NCBI GenBank assembly: GCA_049323435.1
Contig: JBMOMX010000035.1
Coordinates: forward strand, 22,632-86,631
DNA: 64,000 bases
Source: UBA11222 sp049323435
GTDB taxonomy: Bacteria > Pseudomonadota > Alphaproteobacteria > UBA11222
Reading direction: 5' to 3'
The translations under genes and the position numbers were made by a program. A model generated the notes under the pieces. It ran no database searches. It was not told the origin of the DNA and saw only the letters and a program-made list of their open reading frames with translations. This document shows positions 45,843 through 54,578 of the stretch, one piece after another; positions within the stretch are counted from its first letter, which is position 1; each line of letters starts with the position of its first letter.

Positions 45843-47207
45843 TTGGCTGATAAATCACAACGCCTGCGTGACCCCATCCATGGCCTGATTATCTTTGATA
45901 GAGATAATGAAATTGATATGTTGGCATGGCGTCTGATTCAGACACCAGAATTCCAGCGATTGCGCAGGATTAAGCAACTTGGACTTTCGGAGTTCGTCTA
46001 TCCCGGCGCAACACACACCCGATTCGCCCATTCCATTGGCGTTTATCACAATGCCCGAAAGCTGATGGGGATTGTGAAGAAATCAAAGGGTGAGGGGTTT
46101 GATGAGCGCCGCTCAAAGGTTATTTTAATTGCGGCTTTGCTACATGATATCGGTCACGGACCATTTAGCCACGCCTTTGAGGTGGCACGTGAAGCAATCG
46201 CCAAGATGCGCGGCATCGAGGCTGTTGAGAGGCATGAAAAATTTACAGCTAAATTGATTCTCGCTGAGGATGGTGATCTTCTCCCAATTTTGAATGCTTT
46301 CGATGGGGCTCTTGCCAAAGATATTGCAAAACTGGTTGTCGCCGATGATCCAACTGATATTTATCATGCGGTAGTTTCAAGCTCTTTTGACGCTGACCGT
46401 CTCGACTATCTGGTGCGTGACCGCTACATGACAGGTGCGTTAACGGGCTCGGTCGATTATGACTGGTTAATGGATAATCTCGAGACTTACGATTTACATG
46501 TCCCACAGGACGACGACCCACCACGTTTAATGCCTACTTTCGTATTTAAGGCGAAAGGCCGACAGGCGGCAGAGGATTTTCTTCTTGCTCGCTATCGGCT
46601 CTATACTCAAGTTTATCTCCATAAAACTACCCGTGGTTTCGAAAAATTGATTTCGGCCTTGTTCGAGCATGTCGCCAGCGGCGTGCGTCCCCAAGAGTTA
46701 GGTCTTGATCCCACTCACCCACTTGTGAGATTTTTGTCCCAAGATGGCGAATCACTTCAAGATTATCGTCGGCTTGACGATACAGTGATCTGGGGTGCTG
46801 TCGAATGCATGACTCAGTGCCAGGATGAGCGCGCTAACAGCCTTGCTAAACGGTTGTGGCATAGACAGAATCTAAAAGTATTAGACCTCTCAGTTGCTTA
46901 CGGGCATGACGAGGAACAAAGACTCAATGCTGGAAAGCGGGTTGCTAAGCATGTGAGCAGTCAGCTTGGAAAAACTGTCTTTCAGGACGAACCTCGCTAT
47001 AACCTTTACTCTCGTTCTGGTGCCGAGGCTGAAAAGGCTCATAAAATGGTGCGCGTGTTAGAGGGTAGTGGTGGTCAACGTGAGATAACCGAATTTGACG
47101 ACACGATCATTAGCAAGAGATTAAGGGAAAACACGACTTTGACCAGATATTACTTCTTTTCTGCGGAAGAATGCCGAGACGCTGAGAAGGCCATGAGGGG
47201 GAACTAA
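45843..47207 (+). CDS. HD-domain phosphohydrolase (dNTPase-like, YwfO type)
   Basis: About 454 residues from a TTG 13 bp after the smc stop. The HD catalytic set is complete: 'RDPIHGLI', 'THTRFAHSIGV' (His near 63), 'LLHDIGHGPFSHAFE' (HD near 101-102) and 'DADRLDYLVRDR' (Asp). This resembles the EF1143/YwfO/SAMHD1-like group, which hydrolyses dNTPs to nucleoside and triphosphate. Codon use changes sharply from smc: many TTA, AGA and ATA codons and visibly lower GC. It forms a pair with the next gene and looks horizontally acquired. Confidence 0.88.
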   Translation: MADKSQRLRDPIHGLIIFDRDNEIDMLAWRLIQTPEFQRLRRIKQLGLSEFVYPGATHTRFAHSIGVYHNARKLMGIVKKSKGEGFDERRSKVILIAALLHDIGHGPFSHAFEVAREAIAKMRGIEAVERHEKFTAKLILAEDGDLLPILNAFDGALAKDIAKLVVADDPTDIYHAVVSSSFDADRLDYLVRDRYMTGALTGSVDYDWLMDNLETYDLHVPQDDDPPRLMPTFVFKAKGRQAAEDFLLARYRLYTQVYLHKTTRGFEKLISALFEHVASGVRPQELGLDPTHPLVRFLSQDGESLQDYRRLDDTVIWGAVECMTQCQDERANSLAKRLWHRQNLKVLDLSVAYGHDEEQRLNAGKRVAKHVSSQLGKTVFQDEPRYNLYSRSGAEAEKAHKMVRVLEGSGGQREITEFDDTIISKRLRENTTLTRYYFFSAEECRDAEKAMRGN

Positions 47208-47212
47208 AAGCC

Positions 47213-47722
47213 ATGATAGAGAGCGAAAAGCTGGTGCACACCGTCCTTCAAGCTGCCGAGGGTGAGATCATTGGACGTATTCGGCTACAGAAGATTTTTT
47301 ATCTTCTGGAACAGCTTGGTTTGGGGGGCGGGTTCCGTTTTTCTTACCACAATTTCGGCCCTTACTCCGAGGACCTGACCCATGCGCTTTTACTAGCCCG
47401 GATATTGGAAAAGACTATCAAAGAAGAAAAGGTTTCTAACGGATCGGGTTTTTACAGCATATATTCCGTCGTTAAGAAAGATCTCTCCCTCCCAAAAAAA
47501 ATCGGCAGTCTTCGGGCGGAGGAAATAAAAGAGTATATTAGCCGGATGAAGCAAACATCTTCTGTCGAGATAGAATTAGCTGCCACTATCCATTGGCTAC
47601 GCAAAAAAGAAAAGGTGGGAGACTGGCGTTCTGAAATCAAAGCTCGCAAAGCCTCAAAAGCCCAGGACGCGGCAATTAGTAAGGCGGAAGAATTACTCAG
47701 GGGGCTTGGCCTGGCTGCATGA
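47213..47722 (+). CDS. YwgA-like small helical protein
   Basis: A 169-residue basic protein, 5 bp after the HD gene. The core 'GRIRLQKIFYLLEQLG' followed by 'FRFSYHNFGPYSEDL' matches the pattern of Bacillus YwgA and, more loosely, of DUF4065/SocA-like proteins. I recall ywgA lying next to the HD gene ywfO in Bacillus subtilis, so the pair may be a conserved module. The C-terminus is Lys/Glu-rich ('KARKASKAQDAAISKAEEL'). The role is unknown; partner or regulator of the HD enzyme is the simplest inference. Confidence 0.65.
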   Translation: MIESEKLVHTVLQAAEGEIIGRIRLQKIFYLLEQLGLGGGFRFSYHNFGPYSEDLTHALLLARILEKTIKEEKVSNGSGFYSIYSVVKKDLSLPKKIGSLRAEEIKEYISRMKQTSSVEIELAATIHWLRKKEKVGDWRSEIKARKASKAQDAAISKAEELLRGLGLAA

Positions 47723-47771
47723 ACCTTTCTCCCGTTGATCGCATCAGTACTTGTGGCGATAAAACGAAATC

Positions 47772-47806
47772 GAGGGAATTAAAAGACTTTACCCTTTAAC
47801 TCCCTC
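47772..47806 (+). terminator. hairpin downstream of the HD/YwgA-like pair
   Basis: GAGGGA-a-TTAAA (47772-47783) pairs with TTTAA-c-TCCCTC (47795-47806), an 11-bp stem with one mismatch. It stands 50 bases after the YwgA-like stop and probably ends the island transcript, although no T-run follows. Confidence 0.5.
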
Positions 47807-47877
47807 CAATGAGCGTGCCCGGACGCGCAGCCTTACCCCAGCGATGTGTAGATCACCCGCAGCAAGGATCGCGCGGT

Positions 47878-47995
47878 CATCGCCGACAGCACCTTCGCCC
47901 ATGCGGTTCATGACATGGGAAAGGGTGAGCGCGGTGTCAGCCAGCCTGTCTCGGTTGATCTCGAACGCGCCGGGAAATGCCGTACCGTGAGATAA
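47878..47995 (+). pseudogene. smc: decayed duplicate of the smc 3' end
   Basis: Bases 47930-47972 match smc 45764-45806 at 39 of 43 positions without gaps. The frame is preserved: 'GERGVSQPVSVDLERAGKCR' then a TAA at 47993-47995, against smc 'AERGVSQLVSVDLERAEKLR'. Upstream to about 47878 the similarity is weaker, with a net 12-base deletion. No start codon or Walker motifs are associated, so this is a non-functional remnant marking the right edge of the insert. The rest of 47723-48015 holds no gene I can see. Confidence 0.85.
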
Positions 47996-48015
47996 AGCGC
48001 GGCATGTATCCGGAT

Positions 48016-48294
48016 TTACAGCGGGGGGCCTTCAATGCCGGGCGGGGCGGATGGCGGCAGAATGGTTTGGGCGCGCGATTTGCGCTGGCCATTCCAGACG
48101 GTAAAACCGCCCAATAATATGCCTGCAAACATCGCCGCGAAAATCACACCGTAAAGCGGCATGTTGACGCTCAGCCCTTCTGCGGCAGGTGCAATGGGAT
48201 CAATGCTGAAAACCACCATGCTACGGTTAGCCACCGCCACCAGACTTGCCAGCAGCAGACAAAAACCAAGCCCGATCATGCGCAGCTGCTTCAT
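48016..48294 (-). CDS. LapA domain (DUF1049) membrane protein
   Basis: A 92-residue protein with two hydrophobic helices (about 5-25 and 46-66) separated by 'NRSMVVFSIDPI', and a short basic/proline-rich tail. This is the LapA/DUF1049 pattern, linked to lipopolysaccharide assembly control. It is the last gene of the aroA-cmk-rpsA-sppA-ihfB-lapA run, the usual alphaproteobacterial position after ihfB. The 159 bases before it (48295-48453) hold no clear gene. Confidence 0.8.
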   Translation of the reverse strand: MKQLRMIGLGFCLLLASLVAVANRSMVVFSIDPIAPAAEGLSVNMPLYGVIFAAMFAGILLGGFTVWNGQRKSRAQTILPPSAPPGIEGPPL

Positions 48295-48453
48295 TATTGG
48301 AGCAATTCCCGTTCAGATGCCATCATATCCGGTCCGCGCAGTGTCATCACCCGGTTTGTCACTGCCCGCTCTGTCAGGGCAGTCCGGAACCCCGCACACA
48401 GCGCGCTGCGCAGGCAGGGATTAACCGGACAGACACGAAGGCCGGCACACGGG

Positions 48454-48747
48454 TCAGCTGCCGCTGGCGCCGCCATTAAGCCGCTCGCGCATTTCCTTGC
48501 CGGTTTTGAAAAACGGCACGCGCTTTTCCGCAACCTCGACAGCGCCGCCGGTGCGGGGGTTGCGCCCGGTGCGGGCCGAACGCTGCTTGACCGAAAAAGC
48601 GCCAAAGCCGCGCAGCTCCACCCGGTCACCCCGCGCCAGCGCGCCTGAAATTTCGTCAAAAATCGTATTGACGATGCGCTCGATGTCACGCTGAAACAGA
48701 TGCGGATTGGCAAGCGACAGTTTCGCGATCAGTTCGGATTTGATCAT
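48454..48747 (-). CDS. ihfB: integration host factor subunit beta
   Basis: A 97-residue HU/IHF-fold DNA-bending protein. Typical features: start 'MIKSELIAKLSLANPHL', the body 'ELRGFGAFSVKQRSARTGRN' with the proline-containing beta-arm 'GRNPRTGGAVEV', and end 'VPFFKTGKEMRERLN'. I place the start at ATG 48747, which aligns with the family; a 16-codon upstream extension is not conserved. With IhfA it bends DNA in recombination, transcription and replication. Confidence 0.96.
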   Translation of the reverse strand: MIKSELIAKLSLANPHLFQRDIERIVNTIFDEISGALARGDRVELRGFGAFSVKQRSARTGRNPRTGGAVEVAEKRVPFFKTGKEMRERLNGGASGS

Positions 48748-48854
48748 GCTGGAGCACCTGTTTTTAGACCATGCATCTTCATGCCTCTCAATCATCCTGA
48801 CCCGGCGCGCTATCTGACCCGGCGCGCGACAGCGCGGCTAAAATCCGGCAGGTC

Positions 48855-49772
48855 TCAAGGTTGCCAGAGCGACACCAGCCCGTCAAGGGTAAGTCTTTTC
48901 ATATCAAGGCTTTTTTCAGTCAATCCAAAAATCAGACTTTGGACCAGGCGGCCGGCCAGACCTTCCTCCTCGCCATATTCGACGGTTTGCAGCGGCAAGT
49001 CCCGGGAAATCCCTTTTTCCTTGTCCAGCCAGGCCCGCGCCTCCGGCAGGGCGCCGATCTGATCAATCAGTTGCGCTTCCAGCGCCTGACGCCCGCTGAA
49101 AACCCGGCCATCGGCCAGTTCACGCGCCCGCTCAGGCGTCAGCTTGCGCCGTTCCGCCACCAGACCGACAAACCATTGATAGGAATCATCTATGAGTGTT
49201 TTGATCGCCGCGCGGCCCTGCGCATCCATCGGCTCGAAAGGCGAGGGTTTGCCTTTCAGCGGCCCGCTGGTGATCATTTCAACGCCAACCCCGATCTTGT
49301 CCAGCAGCCTGCTGACCTCGGTGGCCTGCATCAGCACGCCAATGGACCCGGTAATGCTATTGCCGCGGGCAAAAATATGATCGGCCCCAATGGCGGTGAT
49401 ATAGCCGCCGGACGCGGCCACCGTTCCCATGACGGCGACCACGGGTTTTTTTCTGGCGACTTCGCGCAGCGCCAGATAAAGCCCTTCCGAACCTGATGTG
49501 GTGCCCCCCGGACTGTCAATACTGACAATCAGCGCCTTGGCGCGGCTGTCTGTGGCCAGTTCCAGCAAGGCCTGATCGCGTTCATTGTCATCGGTGATGA
49601 CGCCGAATATTTCAAGCTGGGCGACATGATCGCGGCCCGGCGACCAGCCTGTAACCGCCAGCACAAACAGGATCAGCGCACCTGTAATCCCGGTAATGGC
49701 GGCAATACGCCACAGGGAAAGATTGCGCCGCAGGCGGCGCTTTTCAATAATGGCGTCCAGCTCAAATGACAT
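48855..49772 (-). CDS. sppA: signal peptide peptidase SppA (S49 family)
   Basis: A 305-residue inner-membrane serine peptidase of the short form. The single N-terminal anchor is 'ITGITGALILFVLAVTGW' (about 30-47). 'SIDSPGGTTSGSEGLYLAL' is followed by the nucleophile serine in 'GTVAASGGYITAIGA', 'SITGSIGVLMQ' and the probable lysine base in 'SGPLKGKPSPFEPM'. It degrades cleaved signal peptides. It lies between rpsA and ihfB on the same strand. Confidence 0.94.
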   Translation of the reverse strand: MSFELDAIIEKRRLRRNLSLWRIAAITGITGALILFVLAVTGWSPGRDHVAQLEIFGVITDDNERDQALLELATDSRAKALIVSIDSPGGTTSGSEGLYLALREVARKKPVVAVMGTVAASGGYITAIGADHIFARGNSITGSIGVLMQATEVSRLLDKIGVGVEMITSGPLKGKPSPFEPMDAQGRAAIKTLIDDSYQWFVGLVAERRKLTPERARELADGRVFSGRQALEAQLIDQIGALPEARAWLDKEKGISRDLPLQTVEYGEEEGLAGRLVQSLIFGLTEKSLDMKRLTLDGLVSLWQP

Positions 49773-49851
49773 CGTGATGGCGCGGCATTATGATGGGGCC
49801 TCATTTCCAGGCCGCCCCGAAAGGGGCAGCCTGCTGATTAGCGTAAAATGT

Positions 49852-51579
49852 TCAGGACGATTCCTTGTCCTTTGCGCGCAATGCCGCGCCAAGAATGTCG
49901 CCCAGCGAAGCGCCGCTATCGGAAGAACCATATTGCGCGACGGCTTCTTTTTCCTCGTCAATTTCCCGCGCCTTGATCGACAGGCCGATCTTGCGGGTGT
50001 TTTTGTCAAGCGTGGTGATTTTGGCGTCAACCTTGTCGCCCACCGAGAAGCGTTCGGGGCGTTGCTCGGAACGGTCACGGCTCAGATCCGCGCGCCGGAT
50101 AAAGGCCCGCATCCCGGTATCGGCGACCGAAACTTCAATGCCCTGATCCTGAATTTCCTCGACGCGCACCGTCACCACCTGGCCCTTGCGCAGCGGCCCT
50201 TCAGCCGAGGCCGAGGCCTTCATGGGATCGGGGCCCAATTGCTTGATGCCGAGGCTGATACGCTCTTTTTCCATATCGACATCCAGCACCCGGGCCTTGA
50301 CAATGTCACCCTTGTGAAAATCGGCAAGCGCGGTTTCGGGCGCACGGTCCCATGACAGGTCGCTCATATGCACCATGCCGTCAATGCCTTCTTCAAGACC
50401 AATGAACAGCCCGAACTCGGTGATGTTCTTGATCTCGCCTTCGACTTCCGAGCCGACGGGGTAGCGCTTGGCAAAGCCTTCCCAGGGATTGTCCATGCAT
50501 TGTTTGAGGCCAAGCGAAATACGGCGGCGCTTGGAGTCAACATCCAGCACCATGACCTCGACTTCCTGCGAGGTCGAAACGATCTTGCCGGGATGCACGT
50601 TTTTCTTGGTCCAGCTCATTTCCGACACATGCACCAGCCCCTCGACGCCCGGCTGCAATTCTACAAAGGCGCCGTAATCGGTGATATTGGTGACACGGCC
50701 CCGGAAGCGGCCATGCAGCGGATATTTGACGTCGATGCTGTCCCAGGGGTCGGTCTGCAACTGCTTCATGCCGAGGCTGATGCGCTGCGTATCGGGATTG
50801 ACTTTGACCACCTGCACTTTGATGGTTTCGCCAATGGTCAGCGCTTCGCTCGGATGATTGATGCGCTGCCAGGCAATGTCCGTGACATGCAGCAATCCGT
50901 CCACACCGCCAAGATCAACAAAGGCGCCGTAATCGGTGATGTTCTTGACCACGCCATCGAGGATCTGGCCTTCCTTGAGATTGACCAGCAATTCGGAGCG
51001 CTGTTCGGCGCGGGCTTCTTCCAGTACGGCGCGGCGCGACACCACGATATTGCCGCGGCGTTTGTCCATTTTCAAAATCTGGAAAGGCTGTGACTGGCCG
51101 AATAGCGGCGTCACATCCCGCACCGGGCGGATATCCACCTGACTGCCGGGCAGGAACGCCACGGCGCCGTTCAGATCAACCGTAAAGCCGCCCTTGACGC
51201 GGCCGAATATGACACCATCAACACGTTTGGCTTCGGTAAAGCTGCGCTCCAGATCCGTCCAGGCTTCTTCGCGGCGGGCCTTTTCGCGGCTGAGCACCGC
51301 TTCGCCCATGGAGTTTTCGATGCGTTCGAGAAACACTTCAACCGTGTCGCCGACCTTGATCGCGGGGGCCTGTCCGGGCGCCGCAAATTCCTTCAGCGGA
51401 ATGCGGCCTTCGGTTTTCAGGCCGACATCGATCATTGCGAAATCATTTTCGATCGCAATAATCCGGCCAATGATGACGGAACCTTCTACGCTGCGCTGCT
51501 CCGAGAAACTCTCGTCGAGCATTGCGGCAAAATCTTCTTTCAGGGGCATCGCACGCGATGCCAGGTTTGCAGTAGCCAA
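49852..51579 (-). CDS. rpsA: 30S ribosomal protein S1
   Basis: A 575-residue protein with six S1 (OB-fold) repeats. The four C-terminal repeats are clear from recurring 'ITDYGAFVDLGGVDGLLHV', 'ITDYGAFVELQPGVEGLVHV' and 'ITEFGLFIGLEEGIDGMVHM' blocks. It binds mRNA upstream of the start codon and delivers it to the 30S subunit. Length is normal for alphaproteobacteria. The start has an RBS (AGGAGAATGAC in the minus strand). Confidence 0.97.
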   Translation of the reverse strand: MATANLASRAMPLKEDFAAMLDESFSEQRSVEGSVIIGRIIAIENDFAMIDVGLKTEGRIPLKEFAAPGQAPAIKVGDTVEVFLERIENSMGEAVLSREKARREEAWTDLERSFTEAKRVDGVIFGRVKGGFTVDLNGAVAFLPGSQVDIRPVRDVTPLFGQSQPFQILKMDKRRGNIVVSRRAVLEEARAEQRSELLVNLKEGQILDGVVKNITDYGAFVDLGGVDGLLHVTDIAWQRINHPSEALTIGETIKVQVVKVNPDTQRISLGMKQLQTDPWDSIDVKYPLHGRFRGRVTNITDYGAFVELQPGVEGLVHVSEMSWTKKNVHPGKIVSTSQEVEVMVLDVDSKRRRISLGLKQCMDNPWEGFAKRYPVGSEVEGEIKNITEFGLFIGLEEGIDGMVHMSDLSWDRAPETALADFHKGDIVKARVLDVDMEKERISLGIKQLGPDPMKASASAEGPLRKGQVVTVRVEEIQDQGIEVSVADTGMRAFIRRADLSRDRSEQRPERFSVGDKVDAKITTLDKNTRKIGLSIKAREIDEEKEAVAQYGSSDSGASLGDILGAALRAKDKESS

Positions 51580-51688
51580 GTCATTCTCCTAAAACGGTAA
51601 TTTTTCCGGCCTGCCGGTTGGTTCCGGCGGTCTTGGGGATTCACATCATATTCGGGCGGCGCCAGCCAAGGCCGTTCACCGGGAAAAG

Positions 51689-52345
51689 TCAGCCGTGAGG
51701 GGCAATTTTGCCGGAAACAGCCGCAAGCGCAACCGCGAAGGCGTCGTCTATAGACAAATTCGTCGTATCAAGCAAGTGCGCGTCTTCAGCCGGACGCAGC
51801 GGGGCGGCAGCGCGGCTCAGGTCGCGGGCGTCACGGGCCCGCAAATCATCCAGCACCTCTGCCTCGGATGCGGCCTCGCCCCTGGCGGCCAGTTCCAGAT
51901 AGCGTCTGTGTGCACGGGCCGCCGCACTGGCGGTCACATACAACTTGGCCTGGGCTTCGGGGCAGATCACCGTACCGATATCCCGGCCGTCCAGCACCGC
52001 GCCAGCGGCGTTTCCGGGCGGGCGGGCGGCAAAGTCCCGCTGAAAGGCCAGCAGGGCCTGGCGCACGCCCTCATGGGCTGCTATCTGCGAAGCCGCCGCC
52101 CCTATCCTGTCAGTGCGCAATTGCGGATCGTTCAGCGCGCCTGCATCCAGCATTCTGGCCGCCGCCAGCGCCGCCCGCGGATCGGCGGGATCATCCCCCG
52201 CCTGAAGCACCAGCAGCGCCACGGCGCGATAGATCGCCCCGGTATCCAGATAGGCATAGCCAAAATGCGCCGCCAGCCGCCGCGCCAGTGTGCCCTTGCC
52301 CGACGCGCCCGGCCCATCAATGGCGATAATGATTGGCTGCTTCAT
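51689..52345 (-). CDS. cmk: cytidylate kinase
   Basis: A 218-residue kinase phosphorylating CMP and dCMP. It has the P-loop 'IAIDGPGASGKGTLARRLA' (about 6-24), 'YLDTGAIYRAVALL' and 'LDGRDIGTVICPEAQAKLYVTA'. Its ATG overlaps the aroA stop by 4 bases, the conserved aroA-cmk-rpsA arrangement. Confidence 0.96.
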   Translation of the reverse strand: MKQPIIIAIDGPGASGKGTLARRLAAHFGYAYLDTGAIYRAVALLVLQAGDDPADPRAALAAARMLDAGALNDPQLRTDRIGAAASQIAAHEGVRQALLAFQRDFAARPPGNAAGAVLDGRDIGTVICPEAQAKLYVTASAAARAHRRYLELAARGEAASEAEVLDDLRARDARDLSRAAAPLRPAEDAHLLDTTNLSIDDAFAVALAAVSGKIAPHG

Positions 52346-53733
52346 TGGTTCACGGGTTCGATGCGCGCCCCAAGCCCGTTCATCAGCGCGGCAAAGCCTG
52401 GAAAACTGGTGTCGATCATGGCGCCGTCATCCACCGTAACGGGGCGTTCCGCCGCCAGTCCGGCCACCAGAAACGACATGGCGATGCGGTGATCCATCTG
52501 TGTGGCGATGGTCCCCCCGCCGGGAATAGGGCGGGATTGGCCGCCCCGTCCCTCGATAATCAGTCCATCGGGCAGTTCCTGCACCTGCACGCCACAGGCC
52601 GCCAGTCCCGCCGCCATGGCCGCCAGCCGGTCGCTTTCCTTGACCCGCAATTCGGCCAGCCCGCGCAGCTCACTGCGCCCTTCGGCGCAGGCGGCGGCAA
52701 TCGCCAGAATGGGATATTCGTCAATCATCGACGGGGCGCGATCGGGCGGCGGGCTGATGGCGCGCAACGGGCCATGCCGCACCGTAATGTCCGCGACAGC
52801 CTCGCCCCCCTGTATGCGGGCGTTTTCCAACGTAAGCGCCGCACCCATTTCCTTCAAACACTCAAACAGTCCGGTGCGCAGCGTGTTCATGCCCACGCCC
52901 GTTACCGTCACCTGCGATCCTGGCGTGATCAGCGCCGCCACCAGCAGGAAGGCCGCCGAAGACGGATCGCCCGGCACCTGGAACACCGTGGGGTGCAATT
53001 CCGGCTGGCCTTGCAGGGTGATACGCCGCCCGCCCCCGGTAACATCCTCCACCCAGATCTCCGCCCCCATATGGCGCAGCATGATTTCGGTATGGTCGCG
53101 GGTGGGTTCGGGCTCGATCACCGTGGTTTTGCCCCGGCTGTTCAATCCCGCCAGCAAAATGGCCGATTTTGTCTGCGCCGAGGCCACCGGAAGCTGATAC
53201 TCAATAGGCATGACCGGGTCGGCCCCGGTAAGGGTCATAGGCAGGCGATGGCCCTGCCGCCCGGCAAAGCGCACCCCCATGCGGGACAGGGGCTCAACAA
53301 TCCGGGCCATCGGCCGGCGGTTCAGCGAGGCGTCGCCGGAAAAGGTCGCCACAATCGGATGCCCCCCCACCAGCCCCGCCAGCAGGCGCGCCGAAGTGCC
53401 GGAATTGCCCATATACAGAATATCCTCGGGCGCGCGCAGGCCGCCAATGCCAACCCCCTGCACCCGCCATTCCCCCGCCCCGTCGCGCACAACCTCGCCG
53501 CCCAGCCTGCGGATCGCCTCTGCCGTGCGCAGCACATCCTCGCCTTCCAGCAGCCCGCTGATGCGGGTTTCGCCCACGGCCAGCAGCCCGAACATCAATG
53601 CCCGGTGGGAGATGGATTTATCGCCCGGCACCTGCACGCTGCCGGCAAGGCCGGACCCCTGATGGCTGCGCAATGGGGACTGCGCGCCGTGATTTTGGTC
53701 ATTTCGGGTGTTCAAAGCCTGTGTCCGTCCCAT
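52342..53733 (-). CDS. aroA: 3-phosphoshikimate 1-carboxyvinyltransferase (EPSP synthase)
   Basis: A 463-residue shikimate-pathway enzyme joining PEP and shikimate-3-phosphate. Motifs: 'VQVPGDKSISHRALMFG' (about 32-48), 'YMGNSGTSARLLAGLV' (PEP-binding region) and 'KESDRLAAMAAGLAACG' in the C-terminal half. Length is typical. It opens the minus-strand unit and diverges from the FYDLN-acid gene. Confidence 0.96.
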   Translation of the reverse strand: MGRTQALNTRNDQNHGAQSPLRSHQGSGLAGSVQVPGDKSISHRALMFGLLAVGETRISGLLEGEDVLRTAEAIRRLGGEVVRDGAGEWRVQGVGIGGLRAPEDILYMGNSGTSARLLAGLVGGHPIVATFSGDASLNRRPMARIVEPLSRMGVRFAGRQGHRLPMTLTGADPVMPIEYQLPVASAQTKSAILLAGLNSRGKTTVIEPEPTRDHTEIMLRHMGAEIWVEDVTGGGRRITLQGQPELHPTVFQVPGDPSSAAFLLVAALITPGSQVTVTGVGMNTLRTGLFECLKEMGAALTLENARIQGGEAVADITVRHGPLRAISPPPDRAPSMIDEYPILAIAAACAEGRSELRGLAELRVKESDRLAAMAAGLAACGVQVQELPDGLIIEGRGGQSRPIPGGGTIATQMDHRIAMSFLVAGLAAERPVTVDDGAMIDTSFPGFAALMNGLGARIEPVNQ

Positions 53734-53896
53734 ACCGCCAGAATGAAAATAATCGCCTGTTTAGCACACACTTTGCCGTGGTGGATAAGCCCGTATGCGC
53801 GGGGACGCGAATTTATCTTTGACATGGGGGCCCACCCATGGCTATGAAGCCCGCCTTATGGCAAATCTGCCGCAAGATACACAGAAAGAGGATTTC

Positions 53897-54328
53897 GTGG
53901 CCAAACCGGAATGGGGAACCAAGCGGCAATGCCCGGCATGCGGCGGGCGTTTCTATGATCTTGGCAAGGTGGATCCTGTTGTCTGCATCAAGTGCGATAA
54001 TGCGTTTGAGCCTGAAATCCTGCTGAAACCGCGCCGTGGCCGGCCGGATGACAAAGCCGTTGAAACAGTCAAGGCCGCCGTGCTGGATGATCTGGAAGCT
54101 GACGAAATTGATACGGATGGCGATACCGTATCGCTGGAAGAGCTGGATGATCAGGACGTGGATGTGGATGAGGATGATGACGCCGCAGTTGTGGCCAAAA
54201 TTCCTGATCTGGTGATTGATGATGATCTGGATCTGGATCTGGATGAAGATGCGGACGACCATACGCTGCTGGAAACCGATGACGATGATGATGCGGACAT
54301 CCTGCCCAGACCAACCAGCGATGATTGA
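53897..54328 (+). CDS. TIGR02300 / FYDLN-acid domain protein
   Basis: 143 residues from GTG 53897 (AGAGGA 5 bases upstream). The N-terminus 'KPEWGTKRQCPACGGRFYDL' has a zinc-ribbon-like CxxC pair (CPAC and CIKC) and the FYDL motif. The C-terminal two thirds is extremely acidic, rich in Asp runs ('VDVDEDDDAAVV', 'DDDLDLDLDED'). Alphaproteobacterial family of unknown function. Initiation further upstream (53795 or 53861) would add residues without conservation. Confidence 0.85.
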   Translation: MAKPEWGTKRQCPACGGRFYDLGKVDPVVCIKCDNAFEPEILLKPRRGRPDDKAVETVKAAVLDDLEADEIDTDGDTVSLEELDDQDVDVDEDDDAAVVAKIPDLVIDDDLDLDLDEDADDHTLLETDDDDDADILPRPTSDD

Positions 54329-54390
54329 TTGAAGACGGAAAACGCGGAACGGAATTGGGAATAATTCCCGTCTTGCGATTTTCCGGAAAT

Positions 54391-54466
<76 letters not shown>

Positions 54467-54578
54467 TTTTCGCGTGGCGGGCTTCGCCGCCACAACCGCC
54501 AGCTCGCAGATCGCGCCGGATGGCAGCAGCTGGAAAGAAGTGGTTGTATTTTAATAATTACCGGTTACGTTGCGGCGC

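Noticed and set aside
47723..48015. Additional gene between the YwgA-like gene and lapA
   Set aside because: Only the decayed smc tail and a hairpin are visible; no open frame with a start and RBS of useful length.
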